A DNA stretch of 54,409 nt from positions 1 through 54,409 of the forward strand of contig JAAVXR010000027.1 in assembly GCA_022790755.1 (NCBI GenBank), in the 5' to 3' direction. This document shows positions 44,535-54,408 of this stretch, piece after piece. How positions within the stretch are numbered: the first letter of the stretch is position 1; the number at the start of each line of letters is the position of its first letter. The notes beneath the pieces were generated by a model. The model was not told the origin of the DNA, did not search any database, and saw only the letters and a program-made list of their open reading frames with translations. This DNA is from Hespellia sp. (lineage in GTDB: Bacteria; Bacillota; Clostridia; Lachnospirales; Lachnospiraceae). The position numbers and the translations under genes are program-made.

Positions 44535-46142
44535 TCAGATCAAGTCCTGAACTGCTGCACGTTCAATTGTAATCCCTTTTTTGTACCGTTCAATAAAGAC
44601 TTCAAAACCATCCACATCTTCTGCGACTGGTTCCATGCTTACGCCTTCGTCGCCATGGAATACTTTCTCCGACAGATAATGATCGAGTGTTTCTCCATCC
44701 TCTTTCTGAATCATGTACGCCGCTAACAAAGCCATGCCCCACGGGCCACCTTCGCCTGCAGTCTCCATAACGGAGATCGGCGTATTCATCGCCGCCGCCA
44801 TCAACCGCTGTCCAACACCTTTGGTTTTAAATAATCCACCGTGTCCGTAGAGTTTATCAATCTCAACTTTTTCCCGCTTCGTCAGAATATCCATTCCCAC
44901 TTTCAGCGCCCCCATCGCGGTATACAGATGGGTACGCATGAAATTCGCCAGCGTAAATTTACTTTCCGGAGAACGCACAAACAACGGCCTGCCTTCTTCC
45001 ATACCCATGATAAATTCGCCGGAGAAGAATCCATAAGAAAGCAATCCGCCACAATCTGTATCGCCTTCCAGCGCCTTGTTGTAAAGTGTACCAAAGAGTT
45101 TGCCCATATCCACATCCATATCAAATGCTTCCGCAAATTCTTTAAACAGATTCACCCATGCATTCAAATCTGAGGTACAGTTATTGGCATGTACCATTGC
45201 TACGAGATCACCGACCGGTGTTGTAACCATATCAATCTCCGGATAGAAGCTGTCCAGGTCTTTCTCCAGAACCGCCATTCCGAAAATAGAAGTACCGGCG
45301 GATACATTTCCCGTGCGTCTCGCCACGCTGTTGGTAGCCACCATACCGGTTCCTGCGTCGCCTTCCGGCGGACAAACTGGTATTCCCGCTTGCAGCTTGC
45401 CGGAAACATCGAGAAGCTTTGCACCTTCCTCCGTCAACATACCTGCGGCTTCCCCTGCGGACAGCGCCTTTGGAAGAATCTCTTCGAGCTTCCAAGGATA
45501 ATTTTTATCTGCAATCCTTGCGTCAAACTTCTCGATCATCTTCGCATCATAATTCTTTGTCGTCATGCCAATCGGGAACATACCGGATGCATCCCCGATG
45601 CCAAGAACTTTCTCCCCGGTCATCTTCCAGTGAATATAGCCAGCCAGTGTGGTGAAGAAGCGAATTTCGCCAACATGCTCTTCCTGATTCAAGATCGCCT
45701 GATACAGATGCGCAATGCTCCACCGTTCTGGGATATTATACTGGAACAGATCAATCAGCTCCTTTGCCGCCTGTCCGGTAATACTGTTCCTCCAGGTACG
45801 GAACGGAACCAGGAGATCCCCCGCATCATTGAACGCCATATATCCATGCATCATCGCACTAAAACCAATCGCACCGAACGTCGTAAGTTCTACATCATAC
45901 TTTTTCTTGACGTCACAAACCAAATTGGAATAACTGTCCTGCAGGCCCGTCCAGATATCCTCCAGAGAATAGGTCCAGATTCCATTCTCCAGTCGATTCT
46001 CCCACTCATGATCTCCTGACGCAATTGGAATATGATTCTCATCTACCAACACCGCTTTGATACGCGTCGATCCAAATTCAATTCCAAGTGCGGTTTTTGC
46101 ATTTAAAATGCTGATCTTTGCCGCTTCTACATTGATGCCCAT
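44535..46142 (-). CDS. FGGY-family carbohydrate kinase (xylulokinase-like)
   Basis: A 535-residue sugar kinase. The N-terminal ATPase fold is [19 protein letters not shown], followed by [11 protein letters not shown]; the second half has [36 protein letters not shown] and [13 protein letters not shown]. Length exceeds simple xylulokinases by a small N-terminal addition. It phosphorylates a pentulose or related polyol; the exact sugar cannot be told. GGAGGG precedes the ATG. It sits between the ATP-grasp genes and the GH65 locus but is not tightly linked to either. Confidence 0.88.
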   Translation of the reverse strand: MGINVEAAKISILNAKTALGIEFGSTRIKAVLVDENHIPIASGDHEWENRLENGIWTYSLEDIWTGLQDSYSNLVCDVKKKYDVELTTFGAIGFSAMMHGYMAFNDAGDLLVPFRTWRNSITGQAAKELIDLFQYNIPERWSIAHLYQAILNQEEHVGEIRFFTTLAGYIHWKMTGEKVLGIGDASGMFPIGMTTKNYDAKMIEKFDARIADKNYPWKLEEILPKALSAGEAAGMLTEEGAKLLDVSGKLQAGIPVCPPEGDAGTGMVATNSVARRTGNVSAGTSIFGMAVLEKDLDSFYPEIDMVTTPVGDLVAMVHANNCTSDLNAWVNLFKEFAEAFDMDVDMGKLFGTLYNKALEGDTDCGGLLSYGFFSGEFIMGMEEGRPLFVRSPESKFTLANFMRTHLYTAMGALKVGMDILTKREKVEIDKLYGHGGLFKTKGVGQRLMAAAMNTPISVMETAGEGGPWGMALLAAYMIQKEDGETLDHYLSEKVFHGDEGVSMEPVAEDVDGFEVFIERYKKGITIERAAVQDLI

Positions 46143-46199
46143 TTTTCAAACCCTCCGTTTCGCCTTTCTTTCCATTATAGCCCATAAAAAAACATTTTT

Positions 46200-46865
46200 C
46201 TATACGAATCTAAAGGATTTTCGAAGTTCTTGTCTCTCTCTATCTCTATAAGTCATTGTAAATCCTAAGCTATGTTCCATATTTAAAATCTTATCTGCAA
46301 TATCCATCACGCCAAAAGGATTGATATCCTCAATCACAACCAACGCATAACGATATCCCATATAAAACGCATACCTTAGAACCCCATAATTTTTTTCGTC
46401 ATAAGTACAATATATCGTAATTACATGTTCCTGATACTCCTTCTCCAAATCTTCCATTAGTCTGTCAGATAGTTGATTAATCTCTATCTGACGATTATAA
46501 TATTCTGTATGCTTTTTCATATGAGGCATCGTCAAAAGTTCATCACAAACAGACTTATCAAAAAACGCTTTCGTATTCTCAGATGTAAAGAATTGCTTAA
46601 ATCCAGCATAAATCCCTCTCTTGAATCCAAATTCTACACTGTACTTCATATTTTCTGAGAAAAGGTTTTCTATAGTCTTCAAAAAATTATTTTGCTTGCT
46701 TGTAAGATTCGAATTTAATATCCTCTTACTCACCCAATATTCCTGTTCAATATCGTAAAATTCATCTCTTTTCAATTCTTTCAAGTAAGCTTTAAGAATT
46801 TTATTCATCATCTCATTAGAACTGATATTTTTTGTTAGTCTTTTTAATTCTTCCTCAATGTACAT
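46200..46865 (-). CDS. Hypothetical protein
   Basis: A 221-residue protein I do not recognise. It is helical and charged, without membrane segments or signal peptide. It has an Asn/Lys-rich middle and a conserved-looking FGFKRGIYAGFKQFF segment at about residues 78-92. AGGAGG lies 5 nt before the ATG. It lies alone between the FGGY kinase and pgmB, with AT-rich gaps on both sides. The 152-nt gap to pgmB (46866-47017) shows no other gene. Confidence 0.75.
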   Translation of the reverse strand: MYIEEELKRLTKNISSNEMMNKILKAYLKELKRDEFYDIEQEYWVSKRILNSNLTSKQNNFLKTIENLFSENMKYSVEFGFKRGIYAGFKQFFTSENTKAFFDKSVCDELLTMPHMKKHTEYYNRQIEINQLSDRLMEDLEKEYQEHVITIYCTYDEKNYGVLRYAFYMGYRYALVVIEDINPFGVMDIADKILNMEHSLGFTMTYRDRERQELRKSFRFV

Positions 46866-47017
46866 ATCTTCCTCCTGCTACATATTCTACAAAAATTAAG
46901 CGTACTTTAATCTTTGAATTAGGGGCTAAATGAAAAAAAGATAAATAAATCGTAACTTAAATTCTTTCATAAGAGGTCGGTATGGAACAAAAAATCAAGC
47001 AGAAATTTTCTGTATCA

Positions 47018-47662
47018 TTATTTCTCCCAGGGAAATACCGCTTTCAACAGTTTTGTCGTGTCTGACACCACCAAGTCTGCTGCACCAAGCATTTCTACGT
47101 CCCCGACGCCAACACAATGCATATGTCCGGCAAGGGCGGCTTCTACGCCAGCTTTCGCGTCCTCTATCACCACACAGTCCTCACAGGGAACTTTCAGCAA
47201 TTTTGCAGCTTCTAAGAATACCTGCGGATCTGGTTTCGCTTTTTGTACCAGATTGCCGTCCACGATTACATCAAACTGTTCCGCCAGCCCAAGCTTTTCC
47301 AGAATCATCCTCCCACTCTTACTGGCAGAACCCAGTGCAATTTTACCTCCTTTCGCTTTTATTCTTTGGATGAATTCTGGGATGCCTGGCAAAATTTCTG
47401 AAGAATCAATTCCAGAAACCATTTCCAGATAGTACCCATTTTTTCGATCCGCAAGTTCTTGTTTCTCTTCCGGAGAAACGGTCAGATTCCCCACCTCCAA
47501 CATGATCTCCAGAGAACGCATGCGGCTGACTCCTTTGAGTCGCTCATTATGCTCTTCTCCGAATTCAAACCCCAACTCCGCGGCCAGCTTTCTCCATGCA
47601 AGATAATGATATTTCGCCGTATCTACCACGACTCCATCCAAATCAAATATCCATGCTTTCAT
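47018..47662 (-). CDS. pgmB: Beta-phosphoglucomutase
   Basis: A 214-residue HAD enzyme that turns beta-glucose 1-phosphate into glucose 6-phosphate. Motif I is FDLDGVVVDTAKYHYLAWRKLA (D8, D10), with GVSRMRSLEIML of the cap, and GSASKSGRM, then KPDPQVFLEAA and EDAKAGVEAALA. The start overlaps the GH65 stop by 4 nt (ATGA), so the two are coupled. This supports the GH65 product being beta-glucose 1-phosphate. Confidence 0.93.
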   Translation of the reverse strand: MKAWIFDLDGVVVDTAKYHYLAWRKLAAELGFEFGEEHNERLKGVSRMRSLEIMLEVGNLTVSPEEKQELADRKNGYYLEMVSGIDSSEILPGIPEFIQRIKAKGGKIALGSASKSGRMILEKLGLAEQFDVIVDGNLVQKAKPDPQVFLEAAKLLKVPCEDCVVIEDAKAGVEAALAGHMHCVGVGDVEMLGAADLVVSDTTKLLKAVFPWEK

Positions 47663-49965
47663 GTTACTTTCTCCTCTCCTTTTGCATATTCCACATGCAA
47701 CTGTTCCTTTAATATAAATTTTTGATCCCCAACCTGCACCTGTAAAGGTTCCCCCTTTGCATTCTCAGTCTTAAGCCAGAGTTCTTTCGCACGGATACGT
47801 ATGTGAATTCCTCTTCCACGTATCCGCACATAAAAATCCATCTGTGTCCAGTGCTTTGGAAGTTTTGGGTTTAGATGAAGCGCTCCGTCTGCGAAACTTA
47901 GTCCTGCAAATCCAAAAACAACGCAAGTCCAAATTCCACCCATCGACGCCGCATGAATTCCATCTTCAGAATCGTTCGGATTTTCATCCAGATCAATCAC
48001 CATACACTTTTGGAAGAATTTCCATGCTATCTCGCTCTCGCCGATTGCCGCACAGGCCTGTGCATGCGCACAATAACTCAACGAAGAATCATGAATGGTT
48101 CTTGATTCATAAAACAGCACATTTTTCTTCACGGTCTGTGGCGAAAACATCTGTGGAAACAGATTCAACAACATCACTGTGTCCGCCTGTTTTAGTACCT
48201 GCATATCCACCACTTCATCTCTGGAATAATCTTTGAGAACAGACTGTTTGATCTGTGATGTTCTGTATTTTTCAATATTCGGCAGACATTTTTTTGAAAG
48301 AAATGTGTCGTCCTGCGGGAGAATCTGTTCTTGGTTCAACTGCGGCAAATACAATTTTTCTACAAACTGCATCCACTGTTTCTTTTTTTCTCCAATTTGA
48401 AGACGATGGCACAATTCCGGCTGTTCCTGTTCGACTTTGTCTGTCAACTTTACCGCCAACGACACACAGTAATGCGCCATATAATTCGTATAGGCGTTGT
48501 TGTCAACATGTTCCGTATATTCATCCGGCCCAATGACATCCCGGATCACCCAGGCATCCCTGTCCTCATCCCAAACCGCACGTGATACCCAAAACGCTGC
48601 TGCCTCAAAAATCATTTCGTATCCATGCTGATTCATAAATATTTCATCATCAGTCATGCTATAATACTGCCAGATCGCATACACAATATCCGCCGTCACA
48701 TGATGCTCTTTGATTCCTGACCACACTTTCGTCGCTTTCCCGGTATGAATATTCAATGCTGCATACAACGGCGTTTCCTCTTCCCCGCTTGAAGCCGCTT
48801 CCCATGGATACATCGCACCCTGATATCCGTATTCTCTAGCTTTTGCCCTGGCCCCCTCCAGGCCCCGATAACGGTAATCTAACAGATTCCTAGCCTGCTC
48901 TGGAAATACATATTGGAAGAATGGCAAAATAAAAAGCTCCGTGTCCCAGAAAACGTGCCCTTTGTATCCCTCACCGGTTAATCCCTTCGCAGCCACACTA
49001 CTCTTGGAATTATTCCACGGCATCATTCCCATCAGATGATACTGTGCAAAAGCAATCGCCGCCTCTTCTTCCAAGGATGCACCTTGAATTTGGATTGCTG
49101 CTTTTTTCCACCGGGAACGCATCACATTTTTATGCTTGTCCAACACACTCTCATAACCGGCACTTTTACATTCCTTCAAATATTCTTTCTGCTGATCCAG
49201 GGGAACTTGATCACTTTGTTTTTGCACATAAATATATTTCTCGAATTCCCAACACCCGTTTTCTTCTATTTCAAACTGATAACTACCCAGAATTCCTCGC
49301 CTTGCAAGAGTAAATACCGGTACACTCTTCTGTCCGTCTACAGATTGACAAACTGCCAGCACACTCAATGCATCTTTTTCTAAATATCCCTGCACATGGA
49401 TAAACCGTCTTTCATATACCCTGCAATCCACTTTACAAAAATGAGATACCCCACTGTTTGTCTGTTGTGCATCAATCCCGGATAACAATTCTCCCTTCAC
49501 AATTTTTCCGGTTTCCATAGAAATCTTGACCTTCTGTACCAGTAAATGTGGATTTTCCACAGAGGCAAATCTTCGCTCTGTCACCTTGATCCGGGAACCA
49601 GACTTTAAACAAAAACGTTCTTTGATCGTCAATTCTCCCGTATGAATATTGAATCGTCTTTCATATTCCGGCATATCTGTGCGATCCGGACCGATCTCTT
49701 CGCCGTCAATCTTCAACCGGAAACCAAAAGCATCTGGACCATTTACAAGCTCAGTCACCTCTTCCTTATATGCCCGATGGAAAAATCCGGCCACAAACAT
49801 TCCCCGCTTTCCATCCAGAGAGGGAAAACCGCCGGCAGCTCTTACTCCCAGATACCCGTTGCACTGCGCAAACACAGATTCCGTTTTCAATTCGAATTGC
49901 GGCTCATATTTCTTTTGCACAAGACAGATTTCTTGTTCGCTCCTCTCAGGCGTGTAATACATCAT
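47659..49965 (-). CDS. Glycoside hydrolase family 65 phosphorylase
   Basis: A 768-residue inverting phosphorylase of the maltose/kojibiose/trehalose type. The N-terminal beta-sandwich is followed by an (alpha/alpha)6 barrel. The general acid is in VIGPDEYTEHVDNNAYTN (E482). HVFWDTELFILPFFQY and KQADTVMLLNLFP also match the family. It cleaves an alpha-glucoside with phosphate to give beta-glucose 1-phosphate. The start at 49965 has GGAGG 7 nt upstream. The substrate cannot be told from sequence. Confidence 0.9.
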   Translation of the reverse strand: MMYYTPERSEQEICLVQKKYEPQFELKTESVFAQCNGYLGVRAAGGFPSLDGKRGMFVAGFFHRAYKEEVTELVNGPDAFGFRLKIDGEEIGPDRTDMPEYERRFNIHTGELTIKERFCLKSGSRIKVTERRFASVENPHLLVQKVKISMETGKIVKGELLSGIDAQQTNSGVSHFCKVDCRVYERRFIHVQGYLEKDALSVLAVCQSVDGQKSVPVFTLARRGILGSYQFEIEENGCWEFEKYIYVQKQSDQVPLDQQKEYLKECKSAGYESVLDKHKNVMRSRWKKAAIQIQGASLEEEAAIAFAQYHLMGMMPWNNSKSSVAAKGLTGEGYKGHVFWDTELFILPFFQYVFPEQARNLLDYRYRGLEGARAKAREYGYQGAMYPWEAASSGEEETPLYAALNIHTGKATKVWSGIKEHHVTADIVYAIWQYYSMTDDEIFMNQHGYEMIFEAAAFWVSRAVWDEDRDAWVIRDVIGPDEYTEHVDNNAYTNYMAHYCVSLAVKLTDKVEQEQPELCHRLQIGEKKKQWMQFVEKLYLPQLNQEQILPQDDTFLSKKCLPNIEKYRTSQIKQSVLKDYSRDEVVDMQVLKQADTVMLLNLFPQMFSPQTVKKNVLFYESRTIHDSSLSYCAHAQACAAIGESEIAWKFFQKCMVIDLDENPNDSEDGIHAASMGGIWTCVVFGFAGLSFADGALHLNPKLPKHWTQMDFYVRIRGRGIHIRIRAKELWLKTENAKGEPLQVQVGDQKFILKEQLHVEYAKGEEKVT

Positions 49966-49995
49966 TCCACTTCCTCCCTCCTCCATGTTCTGTTC

Positions 49996-51036
49996 TTATT
50001 TTATATATACCGGACAGCGCATCTTTGCGGACTGATAAAGTAATTCGATCAATTTCTGAACATAACTTCCCTGTTCGGCCGTCACAAGCAACTGTGAATC
50101 TCCCAAACATGCCTCTACGAAATTACGTGTACAGTCCAAATGCCAATCTCGCATCTCCAAAAACGGATATTCCTGGTTTATAAGCTGCCCGTCTGCTTCT
50201 CCGTAGATTTCCAGAGGAAATACATTCGCCCCACATTTCTCCCCGTAAAGCCGGATACCACGTATATCCCGTTCTTTCTGATTGACAGCAAACGTCGTCT
50301 CAATCTCCATACTGGTTCCATTCTGAAAAGAAATAAAACCAAACAATCCGTCCTCCACTGTAAAACGATTGCCTTCCCAACTCCCCATCAGGCCAGTGCC
50401 CCCTCTTCTTCCAATCCGATCGCTGGAAGAGGCACAAACGTAAGAAATCTCAGGATACCCAATCAAGTATAATGCGGAATCTAGCATGTGCGCCCCAATA
50501 TCAATCAACGGCCCGCCTCCTTGCATCGCTTTGTTGGTAAAATTCCCCCATCCAGGAATCCCCCGCCGCCGATTCCATTGTACCTTCGTATGATAAATTG
50601 TCCCCAGTTCCTGTTTCACAATCTTCTGCTTCAAAACAGCAACATGCTCGCTATGCCGAAAGTGGAATCCATATGACAGCAAAAGACCTTTCTTCTCTGC
50701 CAGTTCCTGCATTTTTTGCGCCTCATCCGCCGTAATTGCAGGTGGTTTCTCACACAATACGTGACACCCTCTCTCCAACGCATCCAATGTAATCGCACAA
50801 TGAAATTGATTCGGCACACAGATCGTCACCGCGTCTGGTTTTAACGTCTCAAGCATCTCCCGATGATCTCCAAAACATGCCGGAATTTTGAACTTCTCAG
50901 CAACCACTCGCGCCGCCTCCAAATTCGTGTCACAGATTCCGACCACTTCCACATCCTCCATTCCCAGATAATTTGGAAGATGTGTCACCTGAGCAATCTG
51001 CCCGGAACCAACCACAGCCATTCTCAACCTACCCAT
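49996..51036 (-). CDS. Gfo/Idh/MocA-family oxidoreductase
   Basis: A 346-residue NAD(P)-dependent enzyme. The Rossmann motif is AVVGSGQIAQVTHLPNYL (about 6-23), with CVPNQFHCA and EKPPAIT (the family EKP). The C-terminal catalytic domain has LIDIGAHMLDSALYLIG. It oxidises or reduces a sugar or cyclitol. AGGAGG precedes the ATG. Follows the TIM-barrel isomerase but a terminator intervenes. Confidence 0.92.
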   Translation of the reverse strand: MGRLRMAVVGSGQIAQVTHLPNYLGMEDVEVVGICDTNLEAARVVAEKFKIPACFGDHREMLETLKPDAVTICVPNQFHCAITLDALERGCHVLCEKPPAITADEAQKMQELAEKKGLLLSYGFHFRHSEHVAVLKQKIVKQELGTIYHTKVQWNRRRGIPGWGNFTNKAMQGGGPLIDIGAHMLDSALYLIGYPEISYVCASSSDRIGRRGGTGLMGSWEGNRFTVEDGLFGFISFQNGTSMEIETTFAVNQKERDIRGIRLYGEKCGANVFPLEIYGEADGQLINQEYPFLEMRDWHLDCTRNFVEACLGDSQLLVTAEQGSYVQKLIELLYQSAKMRCPVYIK

Positions 51037-51061
51037 CCAATCCTCCTTCTAAAACAAACTC

Positions 51062-51120
51062 AAAAAACCACTGGTCCTTCTCCATCCTCTTATTACCGGA
51101 TGTTACAGGATACCAGTGGT
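51062..51120 (-). terminator. Internal terminator in the sugar locus
   Basis: ACCACTGGT (51067-51075) pairs with ACCAGTGGT (51112-51120); on the minus strand six T follow. It separates the isomerase and Gfo/Idh genes. Confidence 0.75.
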
Positions 51121-51126
51121 CCTTTT

Positions 51127-51918
51127 TCACAGAAACTGCTTCATAAACCGAACAGACTCCTGATAAACCTCCAGCGGATTTTCTCCGCGAATCCGTCCCT
51201 CATTTACAATATCTCCCTCATATCCGATATCTTTTAACGTCTGCATATGTCTCTTCCAATCAATCGAGCCAGTGCCCGGCTGATATCTATGATTTTCTGC
51301 AATATGGATATGTCCTATATAATCTTTATATTTTACCAGGGATTCCGAAATATCGTCCTCCTCAATCGCCATATGATAGAAATCTGCCGTGATTTTTACA
51401 CGCTTAAAATTACCGGCTTCTAGAATGTCCATCGCATCCTGTAGTGTGTTTAACATGTGATCCTGATAACGGTTCAACGGTTCCAGATACAACCACACAT
51501 CGTTCTCCTCCGCAATCGGGTCTAATTCTCTCAGAGAATCCAGAATCGCTTTCACATCGCCTTCATGACTTCTTGGAGACACCATCGGCGGAAGCCGAAA
51601 TGTAAACATACCCCAGGCAGCCGGAACCACTACTCCAGTTCCGCCCACCGTTTTTAAAGCCCGTAAAATAACTTTGAGATCTTCCACACCGTTCAAACGT
51701 TTCTCTTCAATGAAATCACCGATCCAGCCCCGGTAACCCCCGCAGGCGCTTGATACCGGCAATCCGGTCGTCTCAATCGCTCTCTTTACTTCCTCTGTAT
51801 GCTCCATCAATACTTTTCCATCAATCTCAAAACATTCAAATCCCATGGATTTTACAAAGCGGAATTTTTCAGTCAGATCCTGTGGAAAAAAATCTTTATC
51901 TTGTGTTCCCAGGCGCAT
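51127..51918 (-). CDS. Sugar phosphate isomerase/epimerase-like TIM barrel
   Basis: A 263-residue AP-endonuclease-2/IolE-type TIM barrel. Metal-binding residues appear as YLEPLNRYQDHM (Glu), ITADFYHM (Asp, His), HIHIAENHR (His) and NEGRIRG (Glu). It probably isomerises or epimerises a sugar or keto-acid. GGAGGG precedes the ATG, 2 nt after the dehydrogenase stop. Shares operon logic with the dehydrogenase upstream. Confidence 0.88.
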   Translation of the reverse strand: MRLGTQDKDFFPQDLTEKFRFVKSMGFECFEIDGKVLMEHTEEVKRAIETTGLPVSSACGGYRGWIGDFIEEKRLNGVEDLKVILRALKTVGGTGVVVPAAWGMFTFRLPPMVSPRSHEGDVKAILDSLRELDPIAEENDVWLYLEPLNRYQDHMLNTLQDAMDILEAGNFKRVKITADFYHMAIEEDDISESLVKYKDYIGHIHIAENHRYQPGTGSIDWKRHMQTLKDIGYEGDIVNEGRIRGENPLEVYQESVRFMKQFL

Positions 51919-51920
51919 TG

Positions 51921-52985
51921 TCAGTTCCCTCCCTCAAAATCAACTCCAAGCTTGATGCTTTCTTCCGGGTGCCGATCTACGTATTCGCAAAATCCTTCGG
52001 CACATTCCGCAAATGGAATCACCGGATCAATGATATCCTCACAATCCAGATATCCATTCATCAACAATTCCCAACAGACATCTTCAATTCTGTGCCGATC
52101 CCATCTTGGATATTCCGGATTTGGCTCGCTACAAGCGCGAGAAAAAATAATTTTCCCATAATTATAATGCGCCTCCTGCCCCAGCCATAACCCAGCCGGA
52201 AACGGCTTCGCGAAAGCTACATAAGCGATGGTTCCATTATAGGCTAATCCTTTCAGTGCAGACTGCAGCGCATGCACATTTCCACTCGTCTCAATGATCA
52301 CATCCGCGCCCTGTTTTTTCGTCAGACGTTTAATCTCTAAGCCTGCATCACAAGCCGTTGAATCTAATGTATAATGTGCCCCGTGTTTTTCGGCGATTAC
52401 TCTCCGCTTCTCAATCGGATCAATCCCGATTACAGTGGTTGCCCCGATCTTTACCGCGAACTGCAAGGCTATCTGACCGATTGCCCCCAGGCCGATCACC
52501 GCCACACGATCCCCCGGGCGGACATCCGCATCGCGAATTCCACTCAATGCAAACTGTGCCGGATCGTAGCAGACCGCGTTCTTCGCAGACGCATCTTTGC
52601 TCATTTTCCGCAACTTATAGTTATCCACCGCATTGACGATCTGTGTCTCTTTAATCGGACCATAAGAGCACACTCTGTCACCGACCTCATACTCGGTCAC
52701 ATCTGCGCCTTTTTCAATAATTGTTCCCACAAACATATTTCCTATTGGGAGGTCTCCGAACTCAATCCCTCTTGGTTCATCCGGTTCCCTTTCCATAAAG
52801 ACTTTCCATTCATCATCAAACTTTCCGTCAATAAATGGTGTCGTGCCCCGAAAATCTGCCAGCTCTGTTCCATGTTTCGGTGCTGCAAATTCCACTTTTA
52901 CTTTCACTTCATTTTGCATAATACCACGATCTTCATACGATTTCAACTCTGCAATTCTCGGTGCTGTTGCTACTAATTTTTTCAT
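51921..52985 (-). CDS. MDR-family zinc-type dehydrogenase lacking the usual catalytic Cys
   Basis: A 354-residue medium-chain dehydrogenase/reductase. The Rossmann motif is AVIGLGAIGQIALQFA (about 171-186) with VIGID at the end of the next strand; ETSGNVHALQSALK follows. At the position of the catalytic Cys in classical members the sequence reads APKHGTELADF, with Lys/His and no Cys; the structural zinc Cys cluster is also absent. It may oxidise a polyol or keto sugar. AAGGGAGA precedes the ATG. Confidence 0.85.
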   Translation of the reverse strand: MKKLVATAPRIAELKSYEDRGIMQNEVKVKVEFAAPKHGTELADFRGTTPFIDGKFDDEWKVFMEREPDEPRGIEFGDLPIGNMFVGTIIEKGADVTEYEVGDRVCSYGPIKETQIVNAVDNYKLRKMSKDASAKNAVCYDPAQFALSGIRDADVRPGDRVAVIGLGAIGQIALQFAVKIGATTVIGIDPIEKRRVIAEKHGAHYTLDSTACDAGLEIKRLTKKQGADVIIETSGNVHALQSALKGLAYNGTIAYVAFAKPFPAGLWLGQEAHYNYGKIIFSRACSEPNPEYPRWDRHRIEDVCWELLMNGYLDCEDIIDPVIPFAECAEGFCEYVDRHPEESIKLGVDFEGGN

Positions 52986-53015
52986 AACAAACTCTCCCTT
53001 ACATCTTCAGACATT

Positions 53016-53861
53016 TTAACCTTTTACTCCGCCATCCGTACTTCCCTTTTTAATCAACCTTTGACTGAATCCATACATGATTACTACCGGCAGAGATGTA
53101 ACCAATGATGCCGCCATCATTCTTCCCCAGATGTAATCCGGCGTGTTGAACAGAGAATTCAATCCGATCGGAATCGTCATCATCACCGGAGAATCAATGA
53201 AAATGGATGCAAACAATACGTCATTCCATGCAATCATAAATGCATAAACAAATACAGAAATCAATCCGGATACGGACAATGGCACCACAATCCGAAAAAT
53301 AATCCCCATTTTACTCAATCCATCCACACGACCTGCTTCTTCCAGTTCTTTTGGAATGGTATCAAAATAGCTTCTGGTCATATAAATTGCTGTTGGAAGC
53401 GTCTGGATAATCATACAGATAATCACGGCTTCACGGCTATTTTTCAGGCCGATTGCAGAGAGCATTCGAAACAACGGAACAATCAACAAAATTCCGGAAA
53501 ACATATACACCAGAAAGAACATTTCACTGATGACGGCTTTCCCTTTGAACTTCAACTTCGACAGTGCATAACCGCCCAAAATACCAAGAAATACCACCAG
53601 TACGGATACCGTCACCGCAATATATAAGCTATTTCCAAAGTACTTTATAAATGGAAAGATTTTTGGATTAAAAATGTCAATAAAATGTTGCAACGTCCAC
53701 TCATGCGGGATAATCGTCGGCGGAAATGAAATCGCTTCGGATGTAGCTTTCAAAGATACGCTGAGCATGATTGCGAATGGGAACAATAAAATGATAATTA
53801 AAAGAATCACCCGCGCATAAAAGAATATTTCTCTGACAGTTTTTTTCTTAATCTTCTTCAA
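53016..53861 (-). CDS. Carbohydrate ABC transporter permease (MalG type)
   Basis: A 281-residue permease with six membrane segments. The cytoplasmic EAA loop reads EEAGRVDGLSKMGIIFRIVVPLS. The TTG at 53861 overlaps the upstream permease by 14 nt. It forms the membrane channel with that partner; the ATPase and binding protein are not in the window. Confidence 0.92.
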   Translation of the reverse strand: MKKIKKKTVREIFFYARVILLIIILLFPFAIMLSVSLKATSEAISFPPTIIPHEWTLQHFIDIFNPKIFPFIKYFGNSLYIAVTVSVLVVFLGILGGYALSKLKFKGKAVISEMFFLVYMFSGILLIVPLFRMLSAIGLKNSREAVIICMIIQTLPTAIYMTRSYFDTIPKELEEAGRVDGLSKMGIIFRIVVPLSVSGLISVFVYAFMIAWNDVLFASIFIDSPVMMTIPIGLNSLFNTPDYIWGRMMAASLVTSLPVVIMYGFSQRLIKKGSTDGGVKG

Positions 53862-54408
53862 CTACCAGCACCTTCTTTCTGATCAGCATGATTAAGCTGA
53901 AAATCACAACAAACAGTATCAATGAAATCGCCGCCGCTTTTCCAAAATCATGCGTTGCAAACGCCATTTCATACAGATAGATACCGAGTACATCCACCTG
54001 ATTCGTCAGAAGATAAACTTCTGTATAAATATAAAATACCCATATGATACGCAGACTTACTACCGTCACCAACGTTGGCTTAATCGCCGGATACGTAACT
54101 GCTTTGAACTTCTCCCAACTGGTTGCCCCGTCAATGTCTGCCGCTTCATAGAGACTGCTGTCAATCGACTGCAAAATCGCGGTGAAAGACATGTATGCAT
54201 ACGGATAAAATTTCCAAACCGCAAAAATAGTTACCAGAACCAATGCGCTGACTGGACGATCAAACCACAAAGGCACTTCCTTTACCAGTTTTAATACGTC
54301 AACAATCAGATAGTTGATGATTCCGTAAATGTTATTAAACATATAGCGCCACGCAAAAATCAGACACACTGCAGGCACAACATAGGAAAGAATGATAATG
54401 GAATTCAC
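53848..54408 (-). CDS. Carbohydrate ABC transporter permease (MalF type), partial
   Basis: At least 186 residues; the N-terminus lies beyond the window edge, so the real start is not visible. It has several membrane segments and the EAA loop YEAADIDGATSWEKFKAVTYPA. It is the partner of the MalG-type permease downstream and heads the sugar locus here. Confidence 0.88.
   Translation of the reverse strand: MNSIIILSYVVPAVCLIFAWRYMFNNIYGIINYLIVDVLKLVKEVPLWFDRPVSALVLVTIFAVWKFYPYAYMSFTAILQSIDSSLYEAADIDGATSWEKFKAVTYPAIKPTLVTVVSLRIIWVFYIYTEVYLLTNQVDVLGIYLYEMAFATHDFGKAAAISLILFVVIFSLIMLIRKKVLVVEED

Noticed and set aside
46960-47017. Terminator after pgmB.
   Set aside because: Only a very short AT-rich stem followed by T-run on the minus strand; not strong enough to list.
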